This document shows positions 44,720-57,043 of a DNA stretch of 64,000 nucleotides, in pieces. The stretch is taken from contig OZ025876.1 of assembly GCA_964019415.1 (NCBI GenBank), positions 6,974,993 through 7,038,992 on the forward strand, read 5' to 3'. The DNA is from Ianthella basta. Lineage: Eukaryota; Porifera; Demospongiae; Verongiida; Ianthellidae. The first letter of the stretch is position 1. Every line of letters starts with the position of its first letter. The position numbers and the translations under genes were made by a program. The notes under the pieces are model-generated. The model was given only the letters and a program-made list of their open reading frames with translations, did not search any database and had not been told where the DNA came from.

Positions 44720-45752
44720 CTTCTAAAGTTGTAACATGCTCTTAATCATGCATCTCTACACAATGTCATGTAAAAGTGAGTACAGCAAGACATTTATAAA
44801 GGAGCAACCTACAAAATCTGGTCATTACAGTGGCATGATACAGATACAGATGGGCTAAGGGACTGATTCCTCCAAAGTCCTCTAATAGAGCTCTTCCACA
44901 CAAACCGATACCACACATCCAAGATTCCTTCTCACACACACACACACACACACAGAAACCATCTCCGAAAGTGGTTTCAACCCAGCTTTTAATTTGGATA
45001 ATCCTGAATTGATCTGGTTTCGACCCACTTCCATTACGGAACAAAGGTCCGTGTTAAAGCAGGGCCGTAGCACCAAGATAAAAACCAGTCAGGCCATAGA
45101 TGACGTGACGCAAACTAGGGGGATCTGGCGGCAGGACCCCCCCCCCCCCCCCCCAGGAAAATTTTTGAAATCTAGATGTTCTGTGAGTACTTTTGGAGCA
45201 ATTCTAGGCCCATCAACACTCCAATGAGTATGATAAATGTAACATAGACCAACAGGCACTTACAGCAGGAAAGGCAATCAAGTGCCATGTAACAGGTATT
45301 ACAATGCATTGAAATGAGAAGATTGCGCATTAAAAATCAAAATCTAGTGGTTTGCTAGCTGTCTCTCTGACGCTAGGCAGCACAAATCTCTCCTTCCCTT
45401 GACTAGAAGATGCCATCAACGCGATTTTGCGCGGCGATCGATTAACTATACCATTTTAGCGCGTCATAAAACGTCATGCATACATCCGTAAAATGGCTGC
45501 CGCTGTTAAAGTTGGTTAGAGAACTACGTATCTGACTATTCCTTGTTCAAACTAAGTCCTGCAACACTGTAACAAGATCACTCTACTTCTAGAACGTTGT
45601 TTAACCTTAGGCTAGTACCCCCCCCCCCCCATTTTAAAGCGTGTTTAGAATGCATATCTTCAATATTTAGAATTTTTGTTCCAGCAGCAAAAACATGGCC
45701 GGACCGGCCGGACTGGGTGCTACAGCCTTGTAAAGGGGTTTAATACACCTGA

Positions 45753-46061
45753 AGGATTTGGTCCAAAAAAGAAAGATCGTGTGTTGCCTACTGCATTCCT
45801 TGCATAAATTGCCCAAGAGCATACGTAGGACAAACCAGTAGAACCTTAGCTCAACAAATCACAGAGCGCCAAAGGTCAGTACATTACAATGACATAGACA
45901 CTTCTGCCCTAGCAGAGCACTCTAACTCCACTGGACACTCCATCCACTGGCGGATGAGGCATATGTTATCAACATCTGTCCCCATACCTCCAGACGTACC
46001 TCTTAGTATTCTGGACTGTCCACAAAGAATCACTGCCCCTACCAACCCTTTGAAGGCATGA
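45753..46061 (+). pseudogene. PLE GIY-YIG fragment, duplicated copy
   Basis: Same frame and limits as 2,160-2,468 (offset 43,593), still open. Copied with the segmental duplication, not an independent insertion. Confidence 0.7.
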
Positions 46062-46248
46062 TATACGTACTTCTACTTGGACTGACCAATAGAAGAAATT
46101 TCTTAGTGGACATTAGCAAGCAATAGGTTATACCTTAAACAATCCACATACAACTTCAATAGCTGTGAATACTTCAAACACTGCCATCACATACAGAGTG
46201 CTCATCACCAATCTTTAGTGTCAGCTCATGCACTGTCAAGATGCTCAC

Positions 46249-46350
46249 ATTGTCTCTGACATCTGGTGACATCCCAAAATCCTCCACAAGTGTCTTTACA
46301 AGTTGGATATGACCACCTTCACATGCCAAGTGTACAGCACCACGACCATC
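46249..46350 (-). CDS. Ankyrin-repeat exon (type E)
   Basis: 102 bp, phase 0-0; identical protein to the copy at 2,662. Confidence 0.78.
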
Positions 46351-46415
46351 CTGCAAGTGTGGGATACAAACTATGACACAGTAGACAAAGAGACAGTGAA
46401 CTGGTTAATTCTCAC

Positions 46416-46517
46416 ATTGTCCACCACATTCTGGTCCACTTTGTCTTTTGTAAGCAGTTCACGGACAATCTCTTCATGGCCTTCCTTACAAGCGGACAGG
46501 AAGCAGTCCTGGCCACT
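46416..46517 (-). CDS. Ankyrin-repeat exon (type D), most 5' of main block
   Basis: 102 bp, phase 0-0; identical protein to 2,829. No first exon with ATG was recognised between here and 48.3 kb. Confidence 0.78.
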
Positions 46518-49500
46518 CTGAAGGAAGGTTAGCAGACATGACATTACCGTTTTGTAGAAACACAAGCTACACAGAACACAATTGAATAGTGACAGTCAAC
46601 ATCTGTCAACAGACTGGATGTGTCGAGGTACAAGTGCAAATGTCGTCGGACAGGAGCAAAGCACAGACAGCATGTGTAGTAGAACGTGAGTGACCACTAG
46701 TGAAATAATGTATGTGGGACCATATGACCAATTCTGACAATTGCGTTTGCTTATGGCAGTTTGATCAGTAAACAACAATATCTAGAATTGCATTACACAT
46801 GAGCTCTGGATCTCGCTACAAACCTTCATCAAACTGCATACATTACATGTGTTGTGCTCACTTTAGCTGTGTGAGTTGTGGGGCAGTCCGTACAGCACAG
46901 GATGTGCTCTGGATACCTCAACTACATGTCTGTACCTGATTGAAGCCTCTCCTAACATTAATTTCTGAATAATTATGTTGCATGCATACTAATTGCAAAT
47001 TATACTAAAGTGCCAAATTTTCAATTGGTAGCCATTTTGAAAAATGGCTATGGTATGGCACTTAATTTTTGAAAGGACATGTGTCTAGAAACAGACAGTA
47101 GTAACCAAGGAAGTGTGTTACAGCAGTCAATTGCTCAAAGACTGGTCAGACAAGATGACTGATGCAGACGTCTCACTGTTCATTACATCTCTAACCATTC
47201 TCAAGACTAACTATAATTATCATGATCCAATTATCCAGTGAAAACTTCTACTTTAGCGCTGCGTGAGGTGGCCATTTTACTGACATTACAATAAGCATGC
47301 CTTGGCAAACATACGTATCCATACATAAACAATTCTTGTCAAGTAATAAATAAATAATAATAATAAATATACCATACAAATAATATATGAGCCAGTGAAA
47401 ACTTCAACTTTGGTGCTGTGTGAGATGGCCATTTTACTGACATCACAATAAGCGTACGTTCGTGAACATGCGTAAACAAATCTTGTTAAATACATCTTAC
47501 ACCTACTGAGCCCCCCCCCCCCCCCCCCACACACACACATGGTTCAGCATGGGGCTGAGCATAGTCAATACGTTCATAAGGATACCTGTATGTAGAGGGA
47601 TGCTACATGAATGGAGCTTGTATACTAAAATCAATCCTCATCCTATCCCTGTGAGATTCTCTACAGCAAGCCAGCATTACCTTACATTTTGTCAGTGTAC
47701 AGGGATGTGGACTGCAAGCTAAACCCAGTACCAAGACTACTAGTGCTGTAAACAAGCACTTGGTCCTCCCACAGAATGTTGGGCACCAGTACAGAGAAGA
47801 CAACTATTTGTGCATAACACACCTCATCTGTTTGCTATAAAGCTCACCTTTACTCAGTTACCTATAGCTACACTTACAACGAAGCGTTGGGCAGTATCTG
47901 ATTAGTATTAGTGTGTTATTCATCAAATAGCTAAATATAGCTATCGTGATACAGTTATTGTACTGTGACAACACTATTGTGCGCGTGTACAAAAGTCTGT
48001 CTCATATCATGTAGCTAGCTACAGTGGATCAATCTACAAAATTCGAGGATCTTGGATCAGTGAATCGACATTTGTCCATTAGACTAGAATAAAACCAGTT
48101 ATGAGAGCACATAGACATACTGAATGTGTTTAACCATCGTCAAAAAGCCGAAAAATTCACTTGACTAACCGTTGCCATTTGGATCGCCATCTCGCTCTTA
48201 GTCTTGCGTAGCCGTTTTATTTCCCTCCATTTTAATTCCTGCCGACCGATGACGTCAGCATCGGCTACCGGCACGCGTCGTCCATTTTCTTGATTACGTC
48301 ACCACCTGTTTCACTGAGCACAATGTCATGTTTCCAGATGTAGAGGTAAAAGAGAGCCTATGATGAAGCCATGAAGGTATATGAGAACAGCAAAGAGAAA
48401 CACTCAGTATACATTCACATTTGTGTACCTTCACTGACGACTGATGTGTGCACACGCACAGATATTGTGTTGCCAACTTGGAGGTAGCAATGCCACATTT
48501 GTTAGTTAATATATATGTTACGCTATGTATATATATTCTTGCATGCAAAACTGAGATCACACTGAGGAAACACTGAGGAAGTAATGAGGAGCTCAAGAGT
48601 GTGGATTGTTGAAGACACTAAGGGTGGCAGCTATGCTGTTTGAACCACCAAAGGCACATGGCCTTGTGTGTGTGTTTGCTGAATTGTTCAAACCTGTTTT
48701 GATTTGTTTTGTATTGTAAGATGTCTGTACATTTCAAGGACACTACAATGTCCTGGACCTGTGTATACTGTTTGCACTCGTGTAAGATGAAGTGACAGAA
48801 CGTGAGCACCATTGATCAGCTGTAGCATGTCGCTACTTTTAAATGATTTGCAGCTGTTTCTCATGTACTGAAGTATATAGCTACACACTGTCGCAATATA
48901 ACAGGAGACAAGACTGTATTAGCACAAGTTGTACAAGAACAGCTGAAGATGGTCCATCCCAAGGTTGCATGTGATTGTACAGCTGATAAATAAGAGCATG
49001 CAGGCAATATACTGGTGAGCATGACACTACAGCTAGCTAGCTAGTGAGCAAACACTAGCTAGTAGATATGTAGCAGGGTGAACGTTATGAGTATAATATA
49101 TTGCGTTTTGACAAACTTGAAAATGGTGACATTCTGAACAGTATTAGTTGCAAAAGTTTCAGCTTGGCTAGAACTGCACACAGTCTAAAGTGCATGAATT
49201 CCACTGGTAAGCATATCAGTTATATTACATGCTTCAAATCTGTATGCAATCGGTCATAGTCAGGCTGTGAAGTGTAAACACAGCATGGTGATCACATCGT
49301 ACAATATCACACTGTATACGTATGTACATATATGTGCATTCACTCACTAGCTGACCACATCAGAAGACTCTGATTAATGTATTGCAATTATTGCTTGTGT
49401 GTATGCATATGCACATGCACACGAGCTCAATTGACCGAGCGTGTAGTGATTTATAGAATTAGACATGTCATTTGACAGGGATTTTGACTACATGTACACT

Positions 49501-49918
49501 GTAACGTGAACTTCATGGCTGCCCATGCACTGGTACTGGTTGCAGTGTTAAAAGATACATCATGTATAATGATGTGGCACATGCTGCCAAATACACTGCA
49601 CAATGTAAACACATTGGGCAATAGAAGTGTAGTAATACATAACAGTTTAATTAGGAAACAAGGCAAGTGTTACTGTATTGCAATACAAATATAAAATGTG
49701 TGCTAGGCACATGTGTCACACAATACACACAGATTCAACCTTGACCAGTTACTCAATGATTCAATGGCACAACTTAAGGGGTGATCACTTGTTACCTAAT
49801 AAGGAAAATCAATCACACAGGTGCAGAGGTGGAACACAGTCATGGCCACACCTAATACACACATGATGCTGCAGCTGGCACTGTGCATAAGAGTACTTCA
49901 AAGGAAAGGTAACCTCAC
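46518..49918. other. Intergenic/5' region between ankyrin genes
   Basis: No exon supported. Contains a (TAA)n-rich patch near 47,345, a poly-C run near 47,510, and a CpG-containing promoter-like segment near 48.17-48.31 kb. It should hold the promoter of the main block and the 3' end of the 50-61 kb gene. Confidence 0.5.
48250..48257. promoter_or_regulatory. CRE-like TGACGTCA
   Basis: Perfect TGACGTCA, shared with 4,619-4,626; a related TTACGTCA half follows at about 48,292. Candidate promoter for the minus-strand block. Confidence 0.4.
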
Positions 49919-50206
49919 CTTGCATCATTTGATGGAGCTCTTTCACAAGCTCTGTGCAGTGTTGCTGTGCGATACCTGCAAACAACATAGCACGGACAAG
50001 GACTTGCCAGGTGCAGCAGTCACCACGAGTCTCCCTCCACTTATGCAGCCCTTTCTGAACGGCTGCTTCTTCATCAAGGCTAGGGGTCCCATAGCACTGG
50101 TCAATTACCTCTGGGGTAAGCCCCAACCACTCCAGGATGGCCCTGCCTCTTCCAAAAGCATTTCGGCTGACATACTTTCTGAAGAGGACAGCATATCTCT
50201 CACAAG
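49919..50206 (-). CDS. Death-domain exon, copy 2
   Basis: 288 bp, phase 1-1 (acceptor ctgcag, donor GTGAGG). Encodes ERYAVLFRKYVSRNAFGRG, AILEWLGLTPEVIDQCY, AAVQKGLHKWRETRGDCCTW and LVRAMLFAGIAQQHC. Same length as 22,846 and clearly homologous, with the core W of the third helix region kept. Expected to bind other Death domains. Confidence 0.86.
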
Positions 50207-50305
50207 CTGCAGTGGACAAAATGATGGTGCACTGTTGAACCAATCCCTGCAATATGAACGCAACCACACTACATACACTACACACACACATACATATTCA
50301 CTCAC

Positions 50306-50383
50306 AGTGCACTGGCTGTGTGAGGACAGGGTCCCTGTCAACGAGAGCTACCTCAGACATGCTCTGGACAATCTCCATCCCAC
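50306..50383 (-). CDS. Pre-Death-domain exon, copy 2
   Basis: 78 bp, phase 1-1; MEIVQSMSEVALVDRDPVL. Confidence 0.7.
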
Positions 50384-50564
50384 CTGCACACAACAGCATA
50401 CAGGCAATCAAGAACTGAGTGGGAATGCACTCAGAAGACACTGGAGATACCTTCTTACAAAAATATATCGGTTTACATGTGTGCATGGGATAAGAGCATC
50501 GAAGAAGGCACACTTGTTCTTTACTTGAACATGTACATACCATACACAATGTTCACAAACTCAC

Positions 50565-50781
50565 CCTCCTTTTCTTCAATCACCTCCACAGGAAATGTCA
50601 AGGGCCCTGATGCGGTCCCATGGATTAACAGGTGAAAGAATTTGTGATAGATGAGTTCTTCAGGTACCTTGCTCTGCATAACCTTCACAGTGATTGAGGG
50701 AGGGTACGCTTCTGCTATCACAGCCTGTTTAAGTGCATCCCGTTGATATACTTTCTTGTACTCAACATCACTTGCCAAGAC
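50565..50781 (-). CDS. UPA-position exon H, copy 3
   Basis: 217 bp, phase 0 to 1; VEYKKVYQRDALKQAVIAE, YPPSITVKVMQSKVPEEL, then TFPVEVIEEKEG. More diverged than the 18 and 29.7 kb copies. The acceptor gtgaag has a poor pyrimidine tract. Confidence 0.6.
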
Positions 50782-50917
50782 CTTCACAGTTTAACAAGGG
50801 AGTACATGAGTAGGATACAGTACAGGAGCTGTAACAAGAAGTTATCAGGGACAATGTGGAGCCATAGGGAATGTACAGTACTAGGCTATCCTATCTCCCT
50901 AGACACAAGCTGCCAAC

Positions 50918-51052
50918 CTTGGAAGGTCCAACAGTAGATGCACACCATCCTTTACCACTGTCCATGTCCAGACTGCCTTTAATAGACTTCTTTTTGAACT
51001 GAAAACGGTAGTTATCACAATATTTCCATTTCTTCCAATAGCGCTTCAATAT
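50918..51052 (-). CDS. Post-ZU5 exon G, copy 3
   Basis: 135 bp, phase 0-0; ILKRYWKKWKYCDNYRF then GSLDMDSGKGWCASTVG. Confidence 0.65.
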
Positions 51053-51118
51053 CTAATGCAAAAGAATTCACTGTTACTTACAAGAACTAAGCATTGTATA
51101 ATCTGCACACTCACTCAC

Positions 51119-51702
51119 CCTGATCCACACAACAGACTCAAAAACGATGGCAACCCTCAAGTGTCGACAGGTCCCCTCTTGCCTCTCCAGATATGAGGCA
51201 TAGTATCTACTGCTGTCCTCCAGGCGGTAGGCTTGTCCAAACAGCGTACTGTGGCCGTCCACCTCCAGGATTCCATAGCCTTCATCAAACTCCCCACCCA
51301 ACTGCAGGTGAAACGAGTAACAAACTTCCCCCTGTGGGAGGGTGTGAGGGGAGGTGACAAAAGTAGGGTGGTCTGGTGCACCAGACCAGTGGGGGAGGAG
51401 AAGGTAGAAGGGCTTGGTGGTCTGGGCTGCGTCGTAGTAGAGGTAGACTGCCATACTGCAGAGCCTGTAGCCCTCTGGTGTCCTGAATGGACCATCAGGA
51501 ATCACAGCATAGCGGACCTCCAAAGTTCCCTCTCCATCTGCTCTCACTGCCCCCTGAGGTACATGGAGCTGGATCATGTCTTCATCCCCTTCATTGATGC
51601 TACCCTCAGACTGCAAGGGAATCACCCCTCCGAATGGTGTGACAAAAAGTGATTCTATCCCTGAAGGAATCCAGCAGACATCTAGTAGTACTGATTCATG
51701 GG
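51119..51702 (-). CDS. ZU5-domain exon, copy 2
   Basis: 584 bp, phase 1 to 0, the same length as 18,507. Begins HESVLLDVCWIPSGIESLFV, then TPFGGVI, IQLHVPQGAVRADGEGTLE, EVRYAVIPDGPF, LCSMAVYLYYDAAQTTKPF, ending SVVWIR/GTGAGT. The intact frame and matched exon length support a working domain. Confidence 0.84.
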
Positions 51703-51825
51703 CTGTGTAGTATACAGAGGGAATGTGGGATAGGGTAGAGGAGATGGAGCGGAGTACTTACGTAGGTGGAGAGTACATATGCAGTGGGTGTGCGATGGTA
51801 AGGAGCAAGTTGTGAGATGACATAC

Positions 51826-51919
51826 ATTGGGGAGCACTGCTGTCCTCTTCCAGATGGAGAGCTTTGAGGAGGTCAGCACGAGCACAGTCTGGTGCAAGCT
51901 GAATGGGAGTCCTTCCATC
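51826..51919 (-). CDS. Ankyrin-like exon F, copy 4
   Basis: 94 bp, phase 0 to 1, donor GTATGT; DGRTPIQLAPDCARADLLK and DSSAPQ. The longer open frame ending in SPPT does not match the ZU5 phase; this donor does. Confidence 0.68.
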
Positions 51920-52029
51920 CTACAGTGACAAGTGGATGCACATGTACCTCCTGCTATGTACAGTGCAGCAAAAATTGCATAGATGAAGGAACCATTTAGA
52001 TTCAGTTCATGCACTGTCAAGATGCTCAC

Positions 52030-52131
52030 ACTGTCTCTGACATGTGGTGACATCCCAAACTCCTCCACAAGAGTCTTCACAAGTTGGACATGACCACCTT
52101 TACATGCCAGGTGTACAGGACCACGACCATC
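52030..52131 (-). CDS. Ankyrin-repeat exon (type E)
   Basis: 102 bp, phase 0-0; DGRGPVHLACKGGHVQLVKT. Confidence 0.8.
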
Positions 52132-52197
52132 CTGCAAGTGTGGGACACAAACTATGACACAGTTGACAAAGAGACAGTGAACTGGTTAATTCCTCAC

Positions 52198-52299
52198 TTC
52201 ATCCACCACATTCCGGTCTACTTTGTCTTTCGTGAGCAGTTCATGGACAATCTCTTTATAGCCAACCTCACAAGCCAACAGCAAGCAGTCCTGGCCACT
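52198..52299 (-). CDS. Ankyrin-repeat exon (type D)
   Basis: 102 bp, phase 0-0; SGQDCLLLACEVGYKEIVHE, donor GTGAGG. Confidence 0.8.
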
Positions 52300-52531
52300 C
52301 TGAAGGAAGACTGGAAGACATGACATTACCCTTGTAGATACACAAGCTACAGTCATATAATGAGTATTGGTCGAAAATGTAGAATGAACAGTCCCGTAGC
52401 CAGCTCCGAGACTTGGGGGGTCTTCTGCTGTCAAAGTGGAACTCATCATAATTATAGATTAACATGTAGTACAATTCCGGTGTCCACAAGAAGTATGTCT
52501 AGCTTGTGTTGGTAGCAGCTAAGCTGTGCTT

Positions 52532-52672
52532 GCTAAGCTGGTCATATAAAGCTTAACAAGGTTTTGAGTGGCATTGTCCATTGTAAGACTACTGTATAGT
52601 AGTATTCTGTATAACTAAAAAGTAATAGATTCTGAAATCGCTTCTCAGGCAGACCCCTAGGCAAGTGGGAAG
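52532..52672. repeat. Dispersed repeat, copy 1
   Basis: Begins ctaagctggtcatataaagc and runs to ttctcaggcagacc; matches 53,938-54,080 in direct orientation. The rest of this intron (52,300-53,036) shows no exon. Confidence 0.85.
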
Positions 52673-53036
52673 TTCTTTGAATCCCCCAAACCCCTTGCCT
52701 ATGGGCCTGATGAATTATGTGTTACATACATGGGCAGCAGCCATATTTGCCTATGTGCAACATATGAACACTCCCCTATGTGACAGTGTTACGAAAACTG
52801 AACACACGTGGTTTCTATGCAAGCTCGTGACCAAAATCAGACATTCTGTTGGTCTAATCCAGCAAATCTTGCATTTCCAGCCATATCTCACATATACTGA
52901 AGGCCAAATTGGAGTGTACAGTAAATTTCCCTTATAAGCATTAGGGCCAATTATGGTGTTTTGCACTACTTATATTCCCTCGTTCTCTCTATCCCTCCCT
53001 CCATCACACACTGTCGGGTACCACTCCACAACTCAC

Positions 53037-53240
53037 TGCAATTCTCAAGCAGAGGTCAAATCCACACTGGTCCACGAGGTACCTCATCACTGGGAGGCTA
53101 CCACCTAAAACTGCATAGTGAAGACATGTCAGACCACATGTATCCATTTCAAATCTTTCCTCCTCAAAGAGGGGCAACAGGTACTCCACACACTCAAGGG
53201 ATCCACAATAGGCAGCCCAGTGAAGGGCAGTAGATGAATC
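53037..53240 (-). CDS. Two-ankyrin exon (type B)
   Basis: 204 bp, phase 0-0; DSSTALHWAAYCGSLECVEY then TCLHYAVLGGSLPVMRYLVD. Confidence 0.83.
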
Positions 53241-53313
53241 CTGTGTACACGGTTAGTATCATGAGCGGAATGTTGTATTAGGTTGTCGGCACACACTGAC
53301 AAGTGTGACTCAC

Positions 53314-53409
53314 TGGTCCCTTGTGAAACACGTCTCCCCCATGTTCCACCAATATCTTCAGTACAGGGAGATGGTTCTTCCATGCAGCAAACATCATTGG
53401 TGTCCATGA
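53314..53409 (-). CDS. Ankyrin-repeat exon (type A)
   Basis: 96 bp, phase 0-0, acceptor ttgtag; WTPMMFAAWKNHLPVLKIL. Confidence 0.8.
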
Positions 53410-53937
53410 CTACAAGAGAGAACAATCAAATTGTATTCACACAGTGACAAAGGAACTCACATACTGCCCCCTCCAATACCCACTCTCACCCTTCACTCAC
53501 CCTCCACATCACATCACATTGTTCACTACCACATTGGTGTGTGACAGGGTGTGGGGTGATCAAAGGCACCAGTGTGCAACTAAACAACCCTGGCTGTGGC
53601 ACTGTTTGTGGCCAGTAGTAGAGACACTAGCACTGCTAAAACTAGAGTGCACATAGTACACATACCCCATGCACAAGAGTGTGCGTAGATTGGACTGATG
53701 AACGTACTGCTATGAATAGTGCGTAATGTGTAATGTGTAAAAATATCTATCCATCCCTCTAGCTATCTGCATACTATTTGGAGTATGTGCATCATGTAGC
53801 TATTGTGGATAGTGGAAGTGGTTTGTGCAATGGTGCAACCTGTATGTGGAATCTCACATCCACATCTACATGTACTAGCATGTGTCACAGTGTGTAGTAA
53901 GAACTATCTGAAATGTGTGTATTATACTTGACAGATG

Positions 53938-54080
53938 GTAAGCTGGTCATATAAAGCTTAACAAGGTTTTGAGCGGCATTGTCCATTATAGACTACTGTA
54001 TAGTAGTACAAGTCAGATTCTGTATAACTAAAAAGTTATAGATTCTGAAATTGCTTCTCAGGCGGACCTCCTACGCAATT
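53938..54080. repeat. Dispersed repeat, copy 2
   Basis: Direct copy of 52,532-52,672, about 1.4 kb away, with a short insertion (acaagtcag). Confidence 0.85.
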
Positions 54081-54227
54081 GGGACCATGACCAGGCCATG
54101 ATACAGGGTATGCATACCAGCACAACATGGACCCATGGCAGTTGTATTACAATCACATGCCACTGCATACATATTCTCTCTCCCCAGTCCTGTGACTTTC
54201 CAACACACACATATCCAGTCACACAGC

Positions 54228-54230
54228 CAC

Positions 54231-54268
<38 letters not shown>

Positions 54269-54300
54269 GCACGCATGCACGCACACACACACACACACAG

Positions 54301-54350
<50 letters not shown>
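54228..54350. repeat. (CA)n/(GCAC)n microsatellite
   Basis: CA tract interrupted by gcacgcacgcatgcacg and one acagtcac. Open frames across it are artefacts. Confidence 0.95.
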
Positions 54351-54352
<2 letters not shown>

Positions 54353-55292
54353 CACTGGTGACTGGTGTTTAGGGCTGTCATTGGGAATGTTCTGGGCTAT
54401 GATTGCATGCATGGCCAGTTCTGAACAGAGCGAAGGTGAGCCATTTGCTACTGAGACCGCTGCTTCTAAATATCCGAGTCAATTGCACGGAAAAGAAGAC
54501 TTGGCTCAAACAAGCAAGAAAAGTGTTAGGAGACAAGCAAGGAACATTTCAGTGAAAGGACTAACTACACAGTGAATGCATAGGAAAGCTTATAGGGTCT
54601 TCACTGCTGGCAACCGTCCGCAGCCATCCTACATAGCCTCAGCTCACAGTCTATATCTTTAAAGTATGCAAACAAAATGGTGGACACCAGTAAATGCCAT
54701 TAAAGAGAAGAATATCTCAGCAAACCATCTGCATTGATGGAATCCAGGTCCACAGACAGGACCAAATGACAATCTGCCATTATTGTCTCAGGCGTGGGGT
54801 CGTATAGCGTTCTACATCAACCACACGAGCAGCAAATGGTGAAATTCTGACAGACAGACAGACTGAAGCAATCATTTAACCCCCTGCGCTATCGCGCCTG
54901 GGGTAATAAAACACCCACCCAACACTTCACATATATATATCACACTATATTCACATTAAGAGACATTCATGATAGCAAACTCACAACCTGAGGATTAATT
55001 CTCACAAATTACACATGTGTTCACTTACTAGTGGGAGTTTTGTACAGTAAACACAATCTCAAATCCCCCTCATGTACATACGTAATATACTGCAGGGCAC
55101 TGCATGTGAAGCACTTGTAAACAACAGTACTTCAGTGATAACAACACTTGTCATGGGTCTGACATCATTTGATTATGATTACATATTATGCATCTTGTGT
55201 TCCAGCTTCCTGTGTCACTTGGTCACATGTGGGAACTAACACAAGTTGAGTGCTCACTCACTCACTCCTCCCATTAATTCCCATCCACTCAC
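54351..55292. other. Intron, possible SINE-like segment
   Basis: No exon. Around 54,870-54,905 (attta accccctgcgct then cgcgcctgggg) a GC-rich hairpin-like element end is seen after a (cagacaga) run; family unknown. Confidence 0.35.
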
Positions 55293-55397
55293 TCTACCAT
55301 CCTCCTCATTCACATCACTGTGGTACGTCTCCACCAGGAGTCTGGCCATTGGTAGGTGACCTTCTCGAGCTGCCAACATCAGTGGAGTACGACCACC
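55293..55397 (-). CDS. Ankyrin-repeat exon (type C)
   Basis: 105 bp, phase 0-0; GGRTPLMLAAREGHLPMARL. Confidence 0.8.
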
Positions 55398-55743
55398 CTG
55401 AGGATTGGGTGGGACATGGTCAATACATTACACAGCCAACAACTTGTACAAATGAACTGAATGTAAATGAACTGAATGTTGGTGGTGGTGTGCTGTTGGG
55501 CTGCATGTGAGTGTGTACAATAGCTACAGTACACTGTTTACTGTTGTAGTGTGTGGCAAGTTTGTGTGATGTGTGTATGTGTGTGATACATGTACAACGT
55601 GTGTGGTTGTATGTGTGATCAAGTATGTGTAGTGTGTATTGAAGTGCACGTGTGGCAGTGCCTGAATAACCATACTGTACATAAAATAGATAACATCTTA
55701 AATGAACGAATCACACAATGGCGTATACCACTCCATAGCTCAC

Positions 55744-55947
55744 TGCAATTCTCAAGCTGAGGTCAAATCCACACTGGTCCACAAGGTACCTCATCACTGG
55801 GAGGCTAGCACCTACAACTGCATAGTGAACACATGACCAATCATCTTTATCCACCTCAAACATCCTCTCTCCAAAGAGGGGCAACAGGTACTCCACACAC
55901 TCAAGGGATCCACCATAGGCAGCCCAGTGAAGGACAGTGGATGAATC
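55744..55947 (-). CDS. Two-ankyrin exon (type B)
   Basis: 204 bp, phase 0-0, donor GTGAGC; DSSTVLHWAAYGGSLECVEY then SCVHYAVVGASLPVMRYLVD. Confidence 0.83.
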
Positions 55948-56020
55948 CTGTGTACATGGTGAGTATCATGAGTGGAATGTTGTATTAGATTGTGAGTACA
56001 CACTGACGAGTGTGACTCAC

Positions 56021-56116
56021 TTGTGCTTTGTGAAACACATCTCCCCCATGTTCCACCAACATCTTCAGTACAGAGAGGTGGTTCTTCCATGCAGCATACA
56101 TCACTGGTGTCCGTGA
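56021..56116 (-). CDS. Ankyrin-repeat exon (type A)
   Basis: 96 bp, phase 0-0; SRTPVMYAAWKNHLSVLKML. Confidence 0.82.
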
Positions 56117-56938
56117 CTACAGGAGAGAACAATCAAAGGATATTCACACAGTGATACAGGAATAATTTACATGCTGCCACCTCCAATATCCACTCTCACC
56201 ATTCACTCACCCTCCACATCACATCACATTGTTCACTACCACATTGATGTGTGTGACAGGGTGTGGGGTGGATCAAAGGCACCAGTGGTATGTGAGTAGA
56301 CATTGCTGTACTCTAACATGGCCAGCCCCTATACATCACCTTCGCTATTGCATAACACTTCACAAGACAACTGAAGAAACTACCAGGCCCTTTCCCTGGG
56401 TATTATGCAAACAAGTGGAAGCCATGGAAGGGGCTGGCAACATGTGACTAGCATAGACCCAACACTGTATACATAGCAGGAAATATTGGTTGGCAAAAAT
56501 TCTGGCATAATTGCCACAAAAATCCAAGTTCTAAATACCAATGACATCACATAATATGGCAATGATACCAACAAAGGAGACTGGTTCCGGCTTCATGTCA
56601 TGGCAGGAAATTAAATTTGGTATGTAGATTTCTGAAACCACATAAATGACAAATTTAAACCCTGCCATTACTTCCCACTGTATATGTACATACTTTCACA
56701 GACTAATATAATCATGGCTTCACAGGAAGTACACACACAGGACTTCGTGCAGTCTTACTTTGAGCATTTAAAATGCTGTCTGAGTTTGTGGTCAATACCT
56801 GTTGAAGTTAACACTTGTCACATTTGCTGTACAGTATACGGGTATATACTTTATTTGCTCTTCAGTGTCAAAGCACATTATGCTTTGTTACAACTTAATG
56901 ATTATAATCCCTTCTCCCATTGACTCCCATCCACTCAC

Positions 56939-57043
56939 TTCACCACTCTCCTCATTCACGTTACAGTGGTATGTCTTCACAAGGAGTCTGGCCACAGGAA
57001 GGTGACCACCTGAAGCTGCCAACATCAGTGGGGTAGGACCACC
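56939..57043 (-). CDS. Ankyrin-repeat exon (type C)
   Basis: 105 bp, phase 0-0; GGPTPLMLAASGGHLPVARL. Confidence 0.8.

Noticed and set aside
51762..51919. Longer version of exon F ending SPPT before GTAAGT
   Set aside because: It would leave phase 2, which does not match the ZU5 exon; the earlier donor GTATGT gives phase 1 and is shared with the 19 kb copy, where the longer form meets a stop.
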